A DNA stretch of 64,000 nt, taken from NCBI GenBank assembly GCA_025370845.1, contig JAMXFF010000027.1, positions 1-64,000 of the forward strand, written 5' to 3'. The notes under the pieces were generated by a model, which worked only from the letters and a program-made list of their open reading frames with translations, did not search any database and was not told the origin of the DNA. Shown piece by piece: positions 8,734 through 18,170 of the stretch. Positions within the stretch are counted from its first letter, which is position 1. Each line of letters begins with the position of its first letter. The position numbers were made by a program, and so were the translations under genes. The stretch is from Laspinema palackyanum D2a (GTDB lineage Bacteria > Cyanobacteriota > Cyanobacteriia > Cyanobacteriales > Laspinemataceae).

Positions 8734-9390
8734 ATGGTTCAAACTCCTATTCCCTCTCATATTCTCTACCCGGACTCTGATGGTAAGCCGATCGCCGAAA
8801 ATACCCTGCAATATCGCTGGATTGTGCGGTTAGTCACTAATCTCAAACAACTTTTCAAGGACCAAGTTGCTTTTGTTGCAGGGGATTTACTCTGGTATCC
8901 GGTTCGGGTAGAACGTCCTCCCGCCCCTTGTCAAGCGCCGGATGCGATGGTAGCATTGGGTCGTCCGGATGGGGACCGAGGTAGTTATAAACAGTGGGAA
9001 GAAGATAACATTGCCCCCCAGGTGGTGTTTGAAATTCTCTCCCCCAGTAATACCATCAGCGAAATGACTGCCAAACAAAATTTTTATGCACAGTATGGTG
9101 TGCTGGAAATGTTTTTTTATGACCCCCAATCTCATAATTTTTGGGGGTTGCATCGGGCGACGGCGCAAGATAGCTTAATGTTTATCAACCCCGATGATTT
9201 ACCCTGGACTTCTTTGCTGTTAAATATTCGCTTTGAAATGTCTGCGGATGGGTTAGCGGTGTATCATCCTGATGGGGAATTGTTCAAGGAACCAGGGGAG
9301 TTGTTTGAGGAACGCGATAAGGCACAACAAGAAAGGGATAAAGCCTTTGCTAAACTTCGGGAACTGGGGATTGACCCAGAAACCCTGTAA
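8734..9390 (+). CDS. Uma2-family protein with C-terminal coiled coil, copy 2
   Basis: A 218-aa Uma2/DUF820 protein. The core PDAMVAL, then PQVVFEILSPSNT and MTAKQNFYAQYGVLEMFFYD, matches the family pattern including the Lys-containing helix. The last ~35 residues are a charged heptad-like stretch (ERDKAQQERDKAFAKLRELG), a tail common in cyanobacterial Uma2 proteins and possibly used for oligomerisation. It is transcribed away from copy 1 and convergent with copy 3. Confidence 0.85.
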   Translation: MVQTPIPSHILYPDSDGKPIAENTLQYRWIVRLVTNLKQLFKDQVAFVAGDLLWYPVRVERPPAPCQAPDAMVALGRPDGDRGSYKQWEEDNIAPQVVFEILSPSNTISEMTAKQNFYAQYGVLEMFFYDPQSHNFWGLHRATAQDSLMFINPDDLPWTSLLLNIRFEMSADGLAVYHPDGELFKEPGELFEERDKAQQERDKAFAKLRELGIDPETL

Positions 9391-9404
9391 ATGATGCCCG
9401 TAAC

Positions 9405-9433
9405 GGTGCTGAAATGTATTTAATTTCAGCACC
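9405..9433. terminator. Hairpin between convergent Uma2 genes
   Basis: GGTGCTGAAAT and ATTTCAGCACC form a perfect 11-bp stem with a 7-nt loop, 15 nt after the stop codon of the plus-strand gene. There is no T-run, so its role as a terminator is tentative. Confidence 0.4.
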
Positions 9434-9481
9434 AAGGCTTAGGAAATCAACGGGGTTTCTGAGGGCAAGCAACCCCCAACA

Positions 9482-10033
9482 TTAGGCTGAAATTATGGCT
9501 TGAATGGGAATGGTTACATCAGGAAAGGCTAGAGGAGAAATTTCTCCCTCTTTTAAGGTCATTTTTGACCCATAATCCCGTCCCCTGGGTTGACGGTAGA
9601 CAATTAATTCGGCTGTTTGGAGATTAACTAGCCAATATTCGGGGATTCCTGCTTCGGCATAGATGTGATATTTTAGGGTGGAATCTTTCTCTAAACTGGT
9701 ATTGGCATATTCAATCACCCAGAAGATGTTCTCTGGATAGGGATGGTGGGAGAGATATTCACGCCCGAGGGGTTGCACAATGGCGAGATCCGGTTCTGGT
9801 TCCGATTGGTTGGGGAGGGTAATCGGTTTAGCATGACGCAGGAAAGCGCGATCGCCTAAAACCCGCGTCAGATAAGAACCCGTTTCTGAACTAAAAAACG
9901 CATGAGGTTCGCCTTCTGGGGACATTTTAACGATTTCTCCCGCTAACAATTCCACCGGGCGATCATTGAGTAACCCGGTTTTAATAATTTGGTGGTAGTC
10001 TTCTAGGCTCCACTTGATTGTTGAAAGTACCAT
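9482..10033 (-). CDS. Uma2-family protein, copy 3
   Basis: A 183-aa Uma2/DUF820 protein with the complete core: an acidic residue in ELLAGEIVKMSPEG, EPDLAIVQ, then IFWVIEYANTSLEKDSTLKY with the Asp/Glu and Lys of the nuclease-like site, and AEAGIPEYWLVNLQTAELIVY. It is shorter than copies 1 and 2 and clearly diverged from them. Function is unknown beyond the fold. Confidence 0.85.
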   Translation of the reverse strand: MVLSTIKWSLEDYHQIIKTGLLNDRPVELLAGEIVKMSPEGEPHAFFSSETGSYLTRVLGDRAFLRHAKPITLPNQSEPEPDLAIVQPLGREYLSHHPYPENIFWVIEYANTSLEKDSTLKYHIYAEAGIPEYWLVNLQTAELIVYRQPRGRDYGSKMTLKEGEISPLAFPDVTIPIQAIISA

Positions 10034-10086
10034 CTTGACACCTCTATCAACCTTGTCTCTAGTTTATCATGAGTTTGCCAAGGGTG

Positions 10087-10184
10087 AGAAACCGGGTTTC
10101 TGGGATAACTTTTGTCTGATTGCAAAGATTTAGGAAAGAAACCCGGTTTCTGGATTGTTGCCAAGGGAAAGAAACCCGGTTTCT
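10087..10184. repeat. Three copies of a short palindromic repeat
   Basis: The 15-mers AGAAACCGGGTTTCT (10087-10101) and AGAAACCCGGTTTCT (10137-10151, 10170-10184) are near-palindromes. The same word occurs at 63,093-63,107 and 63,143-63,157. They sit in the gap downstream of the channel gene. Confidence 0.7.
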
Positions 10185-10193
10185 GAATTAAGG

Positions 10194-11891
10194 TTAACTG
10201 GAACTGCTGGATATAAGTTTGGAGGGGGTTGTCCGCCAGAGTAATTCTAGTTTGTTGCCGGGGATGGTTAAATATAAAACATCTCCCACATCCAGAGAGG
10301 TTTCTAATAACTCCCAGCCATGAATGGTTGCGTCTTGGGTTTGAATATATAAAGGGACAAAATCAGCTTTCATGGCTGATTCTTTGACGGTTTGATGATA
10401 GAAAGGATGGGCGGGGGTGATTAAGGTGGCGATCGCCACCCAGAGACTCCCGGCAGTCATGCCATTGCCTAAAATCCGTCCCCCGATCGCCGCTGCTGCA
10501 AAGGCTGGTGCTGCCATTTCGGTGGGATTGAGTACGCGCTCAAAGTCGAATACTTGTTGTACCATTAAGGCAAAGCGCGGGTCCTCACTTCGGACCACAA
10601 CCGGCAGTTGCGGGACGACGCCTTTTGCAGTTAAGGCAATTTCTAAGTTCGTCATGTCATTGCTGGTAACCGCTAACACCGCTTCGGCTTTTTCAATATT
10701 AGCGGCTTTTAAACTGGCGGGGAGGGTGGCATCTGCCTGGATGATGGGAATTTTTAACCCTTGTGCGGTACTTAGAAAGCGGCAATTCGGATCGCGATCG
10801 ATGACAACGACATCATATCCATTGGTATGCAGTTGCTCGATCGCCTTGATTCCGATATCTCCCAGTCCACACACGATATAATGATGGCGCTGGGGGATTT
10901 GCGGGGTATCCCACAGTTGTCTAAATCGGCTACCTAGGATAAAATCATTAAGCAGCGCATAGCAAATCCCCACTGCACCCGCCCCAACGAGCATCATCAG
11001 GGCGGTAAACAGTTTCAGAGGAAGGGGAGACTGTTCCGCTACCGCTTCATTGCCTCCCGCGCCGGTAATCATGCCGACGGAGAAATACAGAGAATCAACA
11101 AAGGATGTGTCTGTATTCACAAAGGTATAAGTAAAAGTTGCGGTTAAAATTGTTAGTAATAGGGCTAATAGGGCAAGGGTGGTGGCTTGATTTTGCTGTT
11201 GAAATCGTCGCCAATTGCCGAGGGATTCTTGGAATTTCCGCCCCCAGGAACGTCGGTTATGGCGTTTATTCAGTTGGGTGGCGACAATCAGGCGATCGCC
11301 CACTTCCAATGTCTTTCCCGCGAGAACCGCTGAAACGAGGTCGATATGAGGATGTTGGGGTAAATAGTATATCAGCATCCGGCGCTGATCTTCCCATAAA
11401 TCGGCTAACTTGCGCCCGTTCCAGGGATGGCGCTCATCGATGTATTCTTCATGAATCGGCCAAGTTTCATTAAACAAGGTGAGTTGCCCGATCGCCCGAC
11501 TCCCCATCGCCGCAAAGGCAAAAATTGGTGCCGCTAAGGTGGAGACACTCATGCTGGTATGGTGGGGTAACGTGCGATCCAAGCGATCGCCTAAACTGCC
11601 ATTAAACAGCCGCGTAATAATCCGAATCTGGGGATTGAGCAGGCGCGCTTGCATCAGAATAGCTAAATTCACCGCATCATCATCCGAGGCGATCGCGATC
11701 GCATCCGCATCTCGAATTCCAGCAGCGAGTAACGTTGCCGCCGATCGCGGATCTCCCACAATGATCCCTGTATCTTCTCCAGGAATTGGGCGCTCTCCTA
11801 CGCCGACAACCGAGGCCCCCTGTTGTCTTAACAAGCCAAAAATTTGATACCCCGTGCTCCCCAGACAACAAACGATGATTCGCGGTTTCAT
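10194..11891 (-). CDS. RCK-pore-RCK ion channel or transporter with TrkA-N domains
   Basis: A 565-aa membrane protein. An N-terminal Rossmann/TrkA-N domain begins IIVCCLGSTGYQIFG. A hydrophobic helix (ALLALLLTILTATFTYTFV), a pore-like loop and a second helix (LFTALMMLVGAGAVGICYAL) follow. A second TrkA-N domain starts YIVCGLGDIGIKAIEQL and ends with a TrkA-C-like region. This is the layout of two-TM K+ channels with two regulatory NAD/nucleotide-binding domains. The loop where K+ channels have TVGYGD reads ITGAGGNE (around residues 273-280), so potassium selectivity is doubtful. The long N-terminal RCK domain before the pore is unusual for the classic MthK type. No partner gene is adjacent. 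Confidence 0.75.
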   Translation of the reverse strand: MKPRIIVCCLGSTGYQIFGLLRQQGASVVGVGERPIPGEDTGIIVGDPRSAATLLAAGIRDADAIAIASDDDAVNLAILMQARLLNPQIRIITRLFNGSLGDRLDRTLPHHTSMSVSTLAAPIFAFAAMGSRAIGQLTLFNETWPIHEEYIDERHPWNGRKLADLWEDQRRMLIYYLPQHPHIDLVSAVLAGKTLEVGDRLIVATQLNKRHNRRSWGRKFQESLGNWRRFQQQNQATTLALLALLLTILTATFTYTFVNTDTSFVDSLYFSVGMITGAGGNEAVAEQSPLPLKLFTALMMLVGAGAVGICYALLNDFILGSRFRQLWDTPQIPQRHHYIVCGLGDIGIKAIEQLHTNGYDVVVIDRDPNCRFLSTAQGLKIPIIQADATLPASLKAANIEKAEAVLAVTSNDMTNLEIALTAKGVVPQLPVVVRSEDPRFALMVQQVFDFERVLNPTEMAAPAFAAAAIGGRILGNGMTAGSLWVAIATLITPAHPFYHQTVKESAMKADFVPLYIQTQDATIHGWELLETSLDVGDVLYLTIPGNKLELLWRTTPSKLISSSSS

Positions 11892-12680
11892 GATGACCCC
11901 AGCCTAAGATCAGGATTCAGACAGAATACAGCCCAATTCGCATCAATGTCACGGACTGTAATATTTTCAGTCCCTTGGGATCTAAAAAATGTAGCGCAGG
12001 ACACCGCCTCTGGTTTTTGCTTCAAAAAACTATCCCACGGATGGAGATGGGAGGCGATCGCCTTCTGGAAAGTCTGAGCCATTCCACTCTGGAAAAATGC
12101 CCGGGGGTAACAACGGGATGAATCTATAGAACTGACGATCGCCTTCCCTGGGAGGGGCGATCGGCTGGCTTTTGGAGCGCGGTCCTAACGGCTTAAATTT
12201 ATACAACAAAAGTGCTTTTATGGCTTTTGGTACTTTCGGTAGCACTCGGGGTTGTTTTCTCTGTTGCTCTTTTGGTTTTTCTCGGTTTCTTGTCAGTCAG
12301 GGTCGGTCTCCTGGGATGCATTCAATACAATTTATATTAGCAGGAGTGGAAAAAAAGCGATCGCCACCACTCCCCCTGCGGTTTCCTAGGGGTTGACTCC
12401 AGCCAATACAAGCTACACTTAAAAGAATCAGACCTGAGCATCGGGACAGGATAACGGGAATCAGAACATGGATTTCTTCCCCGTTTTTTGGGGCTTCCCT
12501 CCCTCATTCGGGTTCAGGACTGATGCACCCAATGGACGATTTAGGAGCTTGTAACGGGCTTAACCCTGAACACAAGTTGCACCTCGCCCGCAAGATTCCC
12601 TGGCCGTACATATTGGATTTAAAACTGTTCTAAGGAATCGACTCTCAACTCTAAACTTGAGAATAAAATAGAGGAAAATA
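11892..12680. other. Intergenic region with no confident gene
   Basis: About 790 nt between the divergent channel and ferredoxin-MBL genes. It contains HIP1 sites, a GATCGCC...GGCGATC hairpin at about 12,137-12,162 and one weak hydrophobic small ORF (listed separately). Codon pattern and ribosome sites give no support for other genes. Confidence 0.5.
12212..12340 (+). CDS. Possible small membrane peptide (42 aa)
   Basis: A GTG-started ORF whose residues 2-29 form one uninterrupted hydrophobic stretch (LLWLLVLSVALGVVFSVALL, then VFLGFLSV), as in a single-span membrane peptide. There is no clear ribosome site and I do not recognise it, so it could be a chance ORF in T-rich DNA. Confidence 0.2.
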   Translation: MLLWLLVLSVALGVVFSVALLVFLGFLSVRVGLLGCIQYNLY

Positions 12681-13559
12681 ATGGCTAATCAACAATGGCG
12701 ACGGACGGAAAATGTTAGCGGTGATTTTTATGTAGATACCACCTGCATTGATTGTGATACTTGCCGATGGATGGCTCCCGATATCTTTCATCGTGACAAT
12801 GACCAATCGGCAGTTTATCAGCAACCCCAAAGCGAAGCCGAACGCTTGATCGCTTTACAGGCGCTTTTAGCCTGTCCCACGGCTTCAATTGGGACCGTAG
12901 ATAAACCCAAAGATATCAAACAAGCCCAAGAGAGTTTTCCTCTGGTAATTGACCGCAATATTTATCATTGTGGGTATCATGCGGAGAGTTCTTTTGGGGC
13001 TGCGAGTTATTTAATTCAGAGAGCCGAGGGAAATATTTTGGTAGATTCCCCTCGTTTTTCTCCGCCTTTAGTTAAAAAAATAGAATCAATGGGAGGGATT
13101 CGTTATTTGTATTTAACTCATCAGGATGATGTGGCGGATCATCAAAAATTTGCTGAACATTTTGGGTGCGATCGCATCCTGCATCATGATGAAATCAATC
13201 CCCGGACTCGGGATGTGGAAATTCAGCTCACCGGCTATGAGCCAATTGAACTGGAATCTGATATGTTAATTATTCCCCTTCCCGGACATACCAAAGGTCA
13301 TACGGTGTTGCTCTATCAAAACCAATTTCTATTTACCGGGGATTGTTTAGCTTGGTCCAATCGACTGAATCAATTGATAGCCTTTCGCGATGCCTGTTGG
13401 TATTCTTGGCCGGAATTAATTAAATCCCTGCACAAGTTAAAAGACTACTCCTTTGAGTGGGTCCTGCCCGGGCATGGTCGCCGCTATCATGCAGAAAATG
13501 CCCAGCAAATGCAGAAGGAACTCCAACACTGTCTAACTTGGATGGAAACCCAACGATAA
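12681..13559 (+). CDS. Ferredoxin-like domain fused to a metallo-beta-lactamase-fold domain
   Basis: A 292-aa fusion. The N-terminal ~75 residues form a ferredoxin-like domain with CIDCDTC (Cys22, Cys25, Cys28) and a distant Cys65-Pro, enough for one iron-sulfur cluster. From about residue 95 an MBL-fold domain follows, with THQDDVADH (147-154 region), [16 protein letters not shown] and LPGHGRRYH as the metal-site motifs. The first motif is two residues longer than the usual HxHxDH and lacks its second His. The fusion suggests a redox-linked hydrolase or oxidoreductase; the substrate is unknown. It ends in a strong shared terminator. Confidence 0.85.
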   Translation: MANQQWRRTENVSGDFYVDTTCIDCDTCRWMAPDIFHRDNDQSAVYQQPQSEAERLIALQALLACPTASIGTVDKPKDIKQAQESFPLVIDRNIYHCGYHAESSFGAASYLIQRAEGNILVDSPRFSPPLVKKIESMGGIRYLYLTHQDDVADHQKFAEHFGCDRILHHDEINPRTRDVEIQLTGYEPIELESDMLIIPLPGHTKGHTVLLYQNQFLFTGDCLAWSNRLNQLIAFRDACWYSWPELIKSLHKLKDYSFEWVLPGHGRRYHAENAQQMQKELQHCLTWMETQR

Positions 13560-13625
13560 CCGGACCATTTCAGTCATTGAGGAGGGATGCCAAGAACCTG
13601 AGTTTCTACCACCAGGAATGGCTCA

Positions 13626-13688
13626 TTGCAGCCGTCTAAAAAGCCGATTGGCGTTCTTAATGGGGGCTTTCTTTTTAGACGGCTGCAA
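13626..13688. terminator. Strong bidirectional terminator
   Basis: A perfect 18-bp inverted repeat (TTGCAGCCGTCTAAAAAG and its complement) with a 27-nt loop lies between two convergent genes. The arms carry A and T runs giving U-tracts in both directions. Confidence 0.8.
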
Positions 13689-13696
13689 GGGATTTT

Positions 13697-16600
13697 TTAG
13701 ATAGACTGTCTCAGCAACAGGGTGGCATTTTCAGCGGACAAAGGTTTAGAGAAAAAATAACCTTGTCCATCTTCAGACCCCAGGGATTTGAGCTCGGCGA
13801 GTTGTTCAGGGGTTTCCACCCCTTCTGCGGTGACGTCCATTCCCAAACCGTGGGCTAAAGTGACGATCGCCTGAATGATTTCCAAATTTTTACCTTCGGT
13901 ACCGATCCGTTGCACAAATGATTTATCAATCTTCAAGGTATCAATCGGAAATTCAGCTAAAAGAGAGAGGGAAGAATAGCCGGTTCCAAAGTCATCTAAG
14001 GATAAATGAATATTTCTCTCTTTGAGTTGCCAGAGGGTTTGATTAGCGGTTTGAGTATCTTCAATCAGGACACTTTCGGTAATTTCTAGCTTTAAGAAAG
14101 TCGGATCGAGCCCTGTTTCTTGGAGGACGCGATCAACGTGTTCGACTAAATCGGGTTGTAGAAATTGTTTGCCCGATAAATTGACGCTCATTTTTAATCC
14201 GCCGCTTTTAAGGAGGGAGGGAAATCGGGTTTGCCATTCCACGAGTTGTCGGCAAGCTTCCCGCAGGACTAAGAGGCCTAAGGGGACAATTGAGCCCGTT
14301 TCTTCTGCTAGGGGAATGAATTCGCCAGGGGAAATAAAACCGCGTTGAGGGTGATGCCAGCGCAGCAAGGCTTCAAATCCGACGATTTTACCATCGAATA
14401 GAGATACGATGGGTTGATAGGCGAGTCTGAGGGAGGTTTGATTGAGGGTTTCGGCTTCATGGAGTTCTCGCCGCAAATCATTTTCTAACTGTAAGAGTTG
14501 CACCGCTTGGTCATGCATCGCCTGATCAAAGATAGCCGATCGAGCTTTGCCACTGCGTTTGGCGCGATACATGGCAATATCGGCGTTCCGGAGTAAATCG
14601 GTGCTGACTTCATGCTCAATGGAACTGAGGGCGATGCCGATGGTTACGGTAATAAAGACCGCGTGTCCTTCAAAGGTAAAAGGTGCTTTAAGTTGTTGGT
14701 GGATTTTTTCTGCCACCTCGCTAACCTGTTCAATGCCTTGGACATCTTCTAAGAGGATAACATAATGATCGCCTCCGAGACGGGCGACGGTATTGTGAGA
14801 ATTCAGACAGCGTTCTAGGCGGAAGGCGATCGCAATTAAAAGCATATCCCCCACGGCATGACCTAAGCTATCGTTGACTCGTTTAAAGCGGTCAATATCG
14901 ATAAATAAAACCCCGATTTGCCGATCGCTTTGTAGGTTTTTGCGGGCGCTGGCTTCCCGGAGTCGTTCCATTAAAAAGGCCCGGTTCGGCAGTCCGGTTA
15001 GGGGGTCATAATAGGCTTGATGAATGAGTTCTTCTTCCGCCCGCTTGCGATCGCTGATGTCGGTTTGAACCCCAATATAGTGAGTAACTGACCCCCGTTC
15101 GTTTTCAACCGGAGACAGACTCAGTTCATTCCAAAATAAGGTCCCGTCTTTGCGATAATTGCGTAAGGTGACTTTGCAATCTTGTCCGTTGCAAATGGCC
15201 TTTCGCAATTCTTGTAATGCCGGTTGATGGCGATCGCGTCCTTGGAGGAATCGGCAATTGCGTCCTGTTGCCTCAGCGTAGGAATACCCCGTCATTTTTT
15301 CAAAACTGGGATTGACGTAAACCACGGCATTATCTTTATTATACTCAGAGATAACGATGCCATTGCTACTGGCGGCGATCGCTCTTTCAAAGAGTCGGAG
15401 GCGTTCTTCTTGTTCTTTGCGCTCCGTGACATCCCGGGAATTGATGACAAATCCCGCGATTCCCGGTTCCTGAAGTAGGTTGCTGCCAACCGACTCTAGG
15501 GTAACCCATTTCCCGTTAGCATGAAGAAAGCGAAACTCACTCTCAACCACCCCGCCTTGTTGTTCCAACGCTTGGTTAAAGAGCGTATAAATCAACTCTT
15601 TGTCTTCGGGGTGAATGTAGTTAAACCCATTGTCACCGATTAAATCTTGGGGTTGATAGCCTAGAATTCTTTCTACTGCTGGACTTTGATACCGAATCGT
15701 TCCATCTGCTTCTAAAATGGTAATAATATCTGATGAATTCTGGACTAACGACCGAAAACGTTTTTCACTTTTAGCCAGGGCCTCTACCGCATTTTTCTGT
15801 TCGGTAATATTAAAGGCACTCAGGCAAATTCCAATAATCTGATTTCTTTCATCAAAAATAGGTTGCCCGTTAATTTCAAACCAGTATTCGGTTCCAGTAT
15901 TTCCAAAAATTTTCTGCTGGAGTTGGACGGGCAAACCTTGAAGGCATTGATGAAAACTTTGATTGAAAAGTTCCACCCCTTTGTTGGCTACATATTCGTA
16001 GGCTAAATCCCCGGAACGAATCGTTTTATCCCATAAGATTCTAACAGTTTCCCGAGCGGTTTTATTAACATCTTTAATTTTATAATGGCGGTCAATGAGA
16101 ACAATGGATTGAGCGGAAGAATTGAAAATTGCCCTTAAATTGGCTTCGGATTCAATTAAGGCCGCCTGAGTTTGCTTCCGTTCCGTCACGTCGGTCAGGG
16201 TTTCAATCAACCGCACGACTTGACCGTTACTGTCGCACAGAACTTCTCCTTTACTGACAATCCAGCGGATGGAGTTCGTTTGATTATGCAGAATCCGATA
16301 TTCACTTTCGTAGTTCGTTTTAGCGGCGATCGCCTGGACAATGGTGCTGTGAACCAGAGGCCGGTATTCCGGTTGAATCGCCTTAATATAACTGGCAATG
16401 GTGGGGTTGTAGATGCCCTTTTCGATGCCTAAAATGGCGTGAACTTCATCAGACCAGATCACATTTCCCGATCGCAAATCCCATTCCCAGACTCCCATCT
16501 TGGCCGCTTTAAACGCCGCCAGCAATCTCCCTTCACTCTGCTGCAATGCCCGTTGAGTCCGCTGGCGATCTAGTTCTGCCGATGCCTGTCCCGCAAATAT

Positions 16601-17599
16601 ACTCAGGACCAATTGGGCGCGGTGAACGTCGATTAACGGGCGATCGTCGAATCCACAGATTAACCCGATCGCCTTGCCCTGCATATCCACCAATCGGACT
16701 CCCAAGTAGCTACAAGCTTCTAGCTTACCCAGGGGGTTACCCACAGACAGGTGCGACTTAAAATGATCCTCAATCCAGTCGCTTCCACATTGCAGGACTT
16801 TCGCCCAAGGGGTTCCGGCAAGGGGATATTCCAGTTCGCACAATTGCTCATTCAAACTGGAACCTGTCAGTTCGCCTCCCTCCCAGAATGCCCGAACTTT
16901 CACCACGGAAGCTTTGTTACCCACCACTTCCCCAATAAAGACGTAGCGCATCCCCAATAATGACCCAAGATAGCAAGCCAAGGCGGGAAAAAACTGCTCT
17001 CCCGTTACGGGGGCTTTTCCGTTGTCCAGGGATTGCAGGATGTTCTCGACTTCCTTGAACTCGGTAATGTCTTTGAAGGTTTGAAAGTACAGGAGATCCT
17101 TTCCCACCGTCAATGCCTCGATGGACACACTCACCCATAAGGGTGTGCCATCGGCTTTTTTCGCCACCAGTTCATAGTTCTTGATGACCCCTTCCATCTG
17201 GAGGATAGCGAGGAGTTTTTTTCTTTCCGTTAAGTTATAATAAAAACAGTCTTGGTTGCGATTAATCGGCTCAGTGCCTCTAAAGCCGAAAAGTTCTCGA
17301 AAGCAATCATTAACATAGACAATCTTGCCATCAGCAGAATCGGTCAAGGCGATCGGCACAGAAATCCGTGCGGCGATCGCCTCAAACAAACAGTTGGTCC
17401 CGCAAATCTCTAGGGAGACGGGTAAATCACTCGACATAGACCCGTCCGGGTTGATGTAACTCAGGGTAGCTTCCTCCTTGACCCGTTGGCGTTCTAGCTT
17501 ATGTTTGTCCTGATCTTCATTTATCCATTCTATCTCTTTGCTCTGTTCCCCTAAGCTCATCCGCGCTCCTTCCCTCTCGTTGGGAAACTCTCGGCCCAT
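13697..17599 (-). CDS. PAS/GAF/LOV sensor with GGDEF and EAL domains, probable blue-light c-di-GMP phosphodiesterase
   Basis: A 1300-aa cytosolic-looking signalling protein. The order is an N-terminal PAS (about 70-185), a GAF-like domain (about 190-345), three further PAS/PAC units, a LOV domain with the canonical GRNCRFLQG flavin-cysteine motif (Cys about 782), GGDEF (about 850-1010) and EAL (about 1040-1290). The GGDEF signature reads GGDHY, lacking the catalytic Glu, so cyclase activity is probably lost and the domain may bind GTP as a regulator. The EAL domain looks intact: FEALLRW (Glu about 1076), SVNLSGKQF, EITES, DDFGTGYSS, KIDKSF and AEGVET. The net activity expected is c-di-GMP breakdown tuned by blue light and other PAS/GAF inputs. 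It is monocistronic and convergent with the ferredoxin-MBL gene. Confidence 0.93.
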   Translation of the reverse strand: MGREFPNEREGARMSLGEQSKEIEWINEDQDKHKLERQRVKEEATLSYINPDGSMSSDLPVSLEICGTNCLFEAIAARISVPIALTDSADGKIVYVNDCFRELFGFRGTEPINRNQDCFYYNLTERKKLLAILQMEGVIKNYELVAKKADGTPLWVSVSIEALTVGKDLLYFQTFKDITEFKEVENILQSLDNGKAPVTGEQFFPALACYLGSLLGMRYVFIGEVVGNKASVVKVRAFWEGGELTGSSLNEQLCELEYPLAGTPWAKVLQCGSDWIEDHFKSHLSVGNPLGKLEACSYLGVRLVDMQGKAIGLICGFDDRPLIDVHRAQLVLSIFAGQASAELDRQRTQRALQQSEGRLLAAFKAAKMGVWEWDLRSGNVIWSDEVHAILGIEKGIYNPTIASYIKAIQPEYRPLVHSTIVQAIAAKTNYESEYRILHNQTNSIRWIVSKGEVLCDSNGQVVRLIETLTDVTERKQTQAALIESEANLRAIFNSSAQSIVLIDRHYKIKDVNKTARETVRILWDKTIRSGDLAYEYVANKGVELFNQSFHQCLQGLPVQLQQKIFGNTGTEYWFEINGQPIFDERNQIIGICLSAFNITEQKNAVEALAKSEKRFRSLVQNSSDIITILEADGTIRYQSPAVERILGYQPQDLIGDNGFNYIHPEDKELIYTLFNQALEQQGGVVESEFRFLHANGKWVTLESVGSNLLQEPGIAGFVINSRDVTERKEQEERLRLFERAIAASSNGIVISEYNKDNAVVYVNPSFEKMTGYSYAEATGRNCRFLQGRDRHQPALQELRKAICNGQDCKVTLRNYRKDGTLFWNELSLSPVENERGSVTHYIGVQTDISDRKRAEEELIHQAYYDPLTGLPNRAFLMERLREASARKNLQSDRQIGVLFIDIDRFKRVNDSLGHAVGDMLLIAIAFRLERCLNSHNTVARLGGDHYVILLEDVQGIEQVSEVAEKIHQQLKAPFTFEGHAVFITVTIGIALSSIEHEVSTDLLRNADIAMYRAKRSGKARSAIFDQAMHDQAVQLLQLENDLRRELHEAETLNQTSLRLAYQPIVSLFDGKIVGFEALLRWHHPQRGFISPGEFIPLAEETGSIVPLGLLVLREACRQLVEWQTRFPSLLKSGGLKMSVNLSGKQFLQPDLVEHVDRVLQETGLDPTFLKLEITESVLIEDTQTANQTLWQLKERNIHLSLDDFGTGYSSLSLLAEFPIDTLKIDKSFVQRIGTEGKNLEIIQAIVTLAHGLGMDVTAEGVETPEQLAELKSLGSEDGQGYFFSKPLSAENATLLLRQSI

Positions 17600-17729
17600 C
17601 TCATTTAAAAAATTGTATGAACATTTTTTAATTAATCTTAATATTATCTGAGCCTTTTGTAAAACCCTTTTAATTAAAATTCATTAAACTCCATCGCCTC
17701 GGCATACAGAACTTGTGCCAAGACTTAAC

Positions 17730-17752
17730 AAAAAAGCCCGTAACTCGGGCCA
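17730..17752 (-). terminator. Intrinsic terminator reading leftward
   Basis: On the minus strand GCCCG-AGTTA-CGGGC is followed by TTTTTT. No annotated minus-strand gene lies upstream of it within 900 nt, so it points to an unannotated transcript. Confidence 0.6.
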
Positions 17753-18010
17753 AAAGACACTTCATTTGGTCATTGTTGATAAAAACCCCTGTACTCTCCC
17801 AGCCTCTGTACCTAGATTACCCTGATGTAGCTGCTCACTCTCATGCCACTTCCTTTCCGATTAAACAGAACCCTAACCAACTCGGAAATCCTCAGAGTGA
17901 TGCCAGAAATCTGGTCCTAGCGAGACGGAATGTCAATCGCCTAAACGGGCTAACCCTCCTCACCCTCCGGTTGAGGTCGGTAGATGGGGGTGGAGGTTGA
18001 ACGGGTTGCA
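17730..18010 (-). ncRNA. Candidate small RNA
   Basis: A possible minus-strand promoter (TACAAT at 18,014-18,019 with TTAACT 15 nt upstream) precedes about 280 nt that end exactly in the leftward terminator. The segment holds only a 21-codon ORF (starting MIATRSTSTPIYR), no real gene. It matches no RNA family I recognise; I checked for SRP, RNase P and tmRNA landmarks and saw none. Confidence 0.25.
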
Positions 18011-18170
18011 ATCATTGTAAGAGTTATCTAAAAAAGTTAAGGATTGTACATAAATCTTTACAGCTAAAACAACTTACCGATAAGCTTTTGAGATGTAACC
18101 CGGTCCGTAGGGGCCGGACATGAAATGCGGTGACTTTTCCACTTAAGGGGAGGAGGTTGGTAAAAGTCGC

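Noticed and set aside
12172..12396. 74-aa plus-strand ORF
   Set aside because: Cys/Phe/Arg-rich composition without pattern; it lies in a different frame from the hydrophobic small ORF at 12,212.
17713..18000. 95-aa plus-strand ORF
   Set aside because: No ribosome site or protein-like pattern, and it crosses the leftward terminator.
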